A stretch of DNA of 6,546 nt, from assembly GCA_003159055.1 (NCBI GenBank), contig PMLH01000427.1:246-6791 (forward strand), given 5' to 3'. A model generated the notes under the pieces. The model searched no databases. It was given only the letters and a program-made list of their open reading frames with translations, and was not told where the DNA came from. A program made the translations under genes and the position numbers. Below, piece after piece: positions 5,230 through 6,546 of the stretch. Source of the DNA: Myxococcales bacterium. GTDB lineage: Bacteria; Myxococcota; Polyangia; Fen-1088. The number at the start of each line of letters is the position of its first letter. Positions within the stretch are counted from its first letter, which is position 1.

Positions 5230-6546
5230 TCACGCCCCGTGGCACTTCTTAAACTTCTTGCCGCTCCCACAAGGACACGGATCGTTCCTTCCAACCTTGG
5301 GCTCGTTCCGGCGCGCGGGCTGGCCTTCGGCAGACGCATCCGCCGCCTGGGCCTGTGTTCCACCGCCTGACTCGATCGTGCGGCGAGGTTTCTTCTTGGC
5401 GTCGGCCAAGCGCTGCTGGGCCTCGGTATCGCTCTCCTCGCGACGGATTTGCACGTGGAAGAGCTTCTCGCAAACGTTTCTGGTGATGCTTTGCATCATC
5501 GCGCCGAAGATGACGAAGCCTTCCTTCTTGTACTCCTGTTTCGGATCCTTCTGCCCGTAGCCGCGCAGGTGGATACCCTCGCGCAGGGCCTCCATGTTGC
5601 GCAGGTGCTCGATCCAGCGCTGGTCGATTTCCTCGAGCATGAAGTGGCGGCTGAAGTAGAGGAAGAAGGGCAGCCCCAGCTCCTGTTCGCGGGCATCGAT
5701 GACCTTCTCCAGCTCTTGCCACATCGCCTCGGTCAGCTTGTCCCGCTCCATCACACCCTTGGTGTTGATGGTCGGCTCGAAGCCGAAGCGTTCCTTCATC
5801 CCCGTCCGGAGAGCATCAAGGTCCCACTCTTCAGCGTGCGCGCTTTCCGAGCAGGTCGCGTCGATCACCTCGGACAGGACCTCATCCGACAGGTCGAGGA
5901 TGCGCTCGCGCTGCTGCACGAGCAGCTTCGCGACTTCCTGGGCAAGGCGGTCGAGGGTCTCGGTGCGGCTCTCGACGATGCCCGTGACTTCCTGGTAGGT
6001 GCCGAACTGGCGGTAGATCGCCGAGCGGAACATCGTGGGATCGAGCGGCGTCGGCACCGGCGGCTGGGTCGGATCCGGGCCGGGCTGCGGCGCGGTCAGG
6101 GCGTCGAGGATGCGCGCCAAGGTCGGGCGCACGATCTCGGTCAGGGACGCAACCGTGTGCTTGCCCGACGACGTCGCGACCTCGGGCTGCTTGCCCGCTT
6201 TGATCTCGGCCTCGCTGAGCATCGGCGCGTAGCGGCCTTCCAGCACTTGCCTGCGCAAGGCGTAGATGGTCTTGCGTTGCTGGTTCATGACGTCGTCGTA
6301 TTCCAGCAAGCTCTTGCGGATGTCGAAGTTGTGGCCTTCGACCTGCTTTTGCGCGCGTTCGATGGAACGGTTGATGAGCGGGTGCTCGATGGGAACGTCC
6401 TCTTCCATACCAAGGCGTTCCATGAGGCCCGTGATGCGCTCGGCGCCGAAAATGCGCATCAGATCGTCTTCGAGAGACAGGAAGAAGCTCGAGCTGCCGG
6501 GATCGCCCTGGCGACCGGATCGGCCACGCAACTGGTTGTCGATGCG
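5230..6546 (-). CDS. secA: Protein translocase ATPase SecA, C-terminal part (N-terminus beyond window edge)
   Basis: SecA is the ATP-driven motor that pushes unfolded preproteins through the SecYEG channel. The 438 residues present are roughly the C-terminal half of a protein normally about 830-950 long. They open with helicase motif [19 protein letters not shown], whose arginines act in ATP hydrolysis, followed by the [11 protein letters not shown] stretch at the end of NBD2. Next come the helical wing and scaffold regions, including the two-helix finger signature [20 protein letters not shown] and [13 protein letters not shown]. The protein ends with the SEC-C zinc motif [13 protein letters not shown] (Cys-x-Cys-x8-Cys-His), which in other bacteria binds zinc, SecB and lipids. 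A proline-rich loop ([20 protein letters not shown], around 6036-6096) interrupts the wing region. The frame continues to the window edge with no start; the TTG at 6531 is an internal Leu codon. Identity is certain. Confidence 0.98.
   Translation of the reverse strand, partial: RIDNQLRGRSGRQGDPGSSSFFLSLEDDLMRIFGAERITGLMERLGMEEDVPIEHPLINRSIERAQKQVEGHNFDIRKSLLEYDDVMNQQRKTIYALRRQVLEGRYAPMLSEAEIKAGKQPEVATSSGKHTVASLTEIVRPTLARILDALTAPQPGPDPTQPPVPTPLDPTMFRSAIYRQFGTYQEVTGIVESRTETLDRLAQEVAKLLVQQRERILDLSDEVLSEVIDATCSESAHAEEWDLDALRTGMKERFGFEPTINTKGVMERDKLTEAMWQELEKVIDAREQELGLPFFLYFSRHFMLEEIDQRWIEHLRNMEALREGIHLRGYGQKDPKQEYKKEGFVIFGAMMQSITRNVCEKLFHVQIRREESDTEAQQRLADAKKKPRRTIESGGGTQAQAADASAEGQPARRNEPKVGRNDPCPCGSGKKFKKCHGA

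Noticed and set aside
4849..5370. A plus-strand open frame across the secA/lipoprotein junction
   Set aside because: It overlaps the SEC-C coding region and the lipoprotein signal peptide on the other strand and has no domain signature.

Overview
This window is high-GC bacterial DNA, and every gene I can support reads right to left on the minus strand. The organism is probably a delta-type proteobacterium of the Myxococcota. The main reason is the leftmost gene, whose N-terminal pseudo-receiver closely resembles that of the Myxococcus xanthus motility protein FrzS and is followed by a long coiled coil. The GC-rich codon use and the lipoprotein of unknown function fit this but do not prove it.

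Layout in the direction of transcription, from the right edge to the left: (1) the C-terminal 438 residues of SecA, cut by the right edge and ending in a complete SEC-C zinc motif; (2) a hairpin just after the secA stop; (3) a 411-residue secreted lipoprotein of unknown function, whose possible promoter lies so close to the ATG that the transcript could be leaderless; (4) hairpins around the lipoprotein stop; (5) an ECF sigma factor of the SigR type, preceded by GGAAT-N18-GTT, the motif such sigma factors recognise; (6) its membrane-anchored zinc-binding anti-sigma factor, joined to it by an ATGA overlap; (7) after a 63-base gap, the FrzS-like protein, at least 785 residues long and cut by the left edge.

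The sigma and anti-sigma genes form a coupled regulatory unit that probably activates its own transcription. The anti-sigma factor has a Cys-x25-His-x3-Cys-x2-Cys arrangement with the spacing of the thiol sensor RsrA, but here it sits on a membrane-anchored protein with two more cysteines on the outer side. The FrzS-like gene lies immediately downstream with no clear promoter of its own, so it may be read through from the sigma promoter. That would tie a polarity or motility scaffold to a stress-responsive sigma factor. This link is inference.

Intergenic gaps are short (63 to 73 bases). I see no RNA gene, mobile element, CRISPR array or long repeat. No wholly new system is evident; the most interesting points are the sigma/anti-sigma/scaffold arrangement and the altered active site of the pseudo-receiver.
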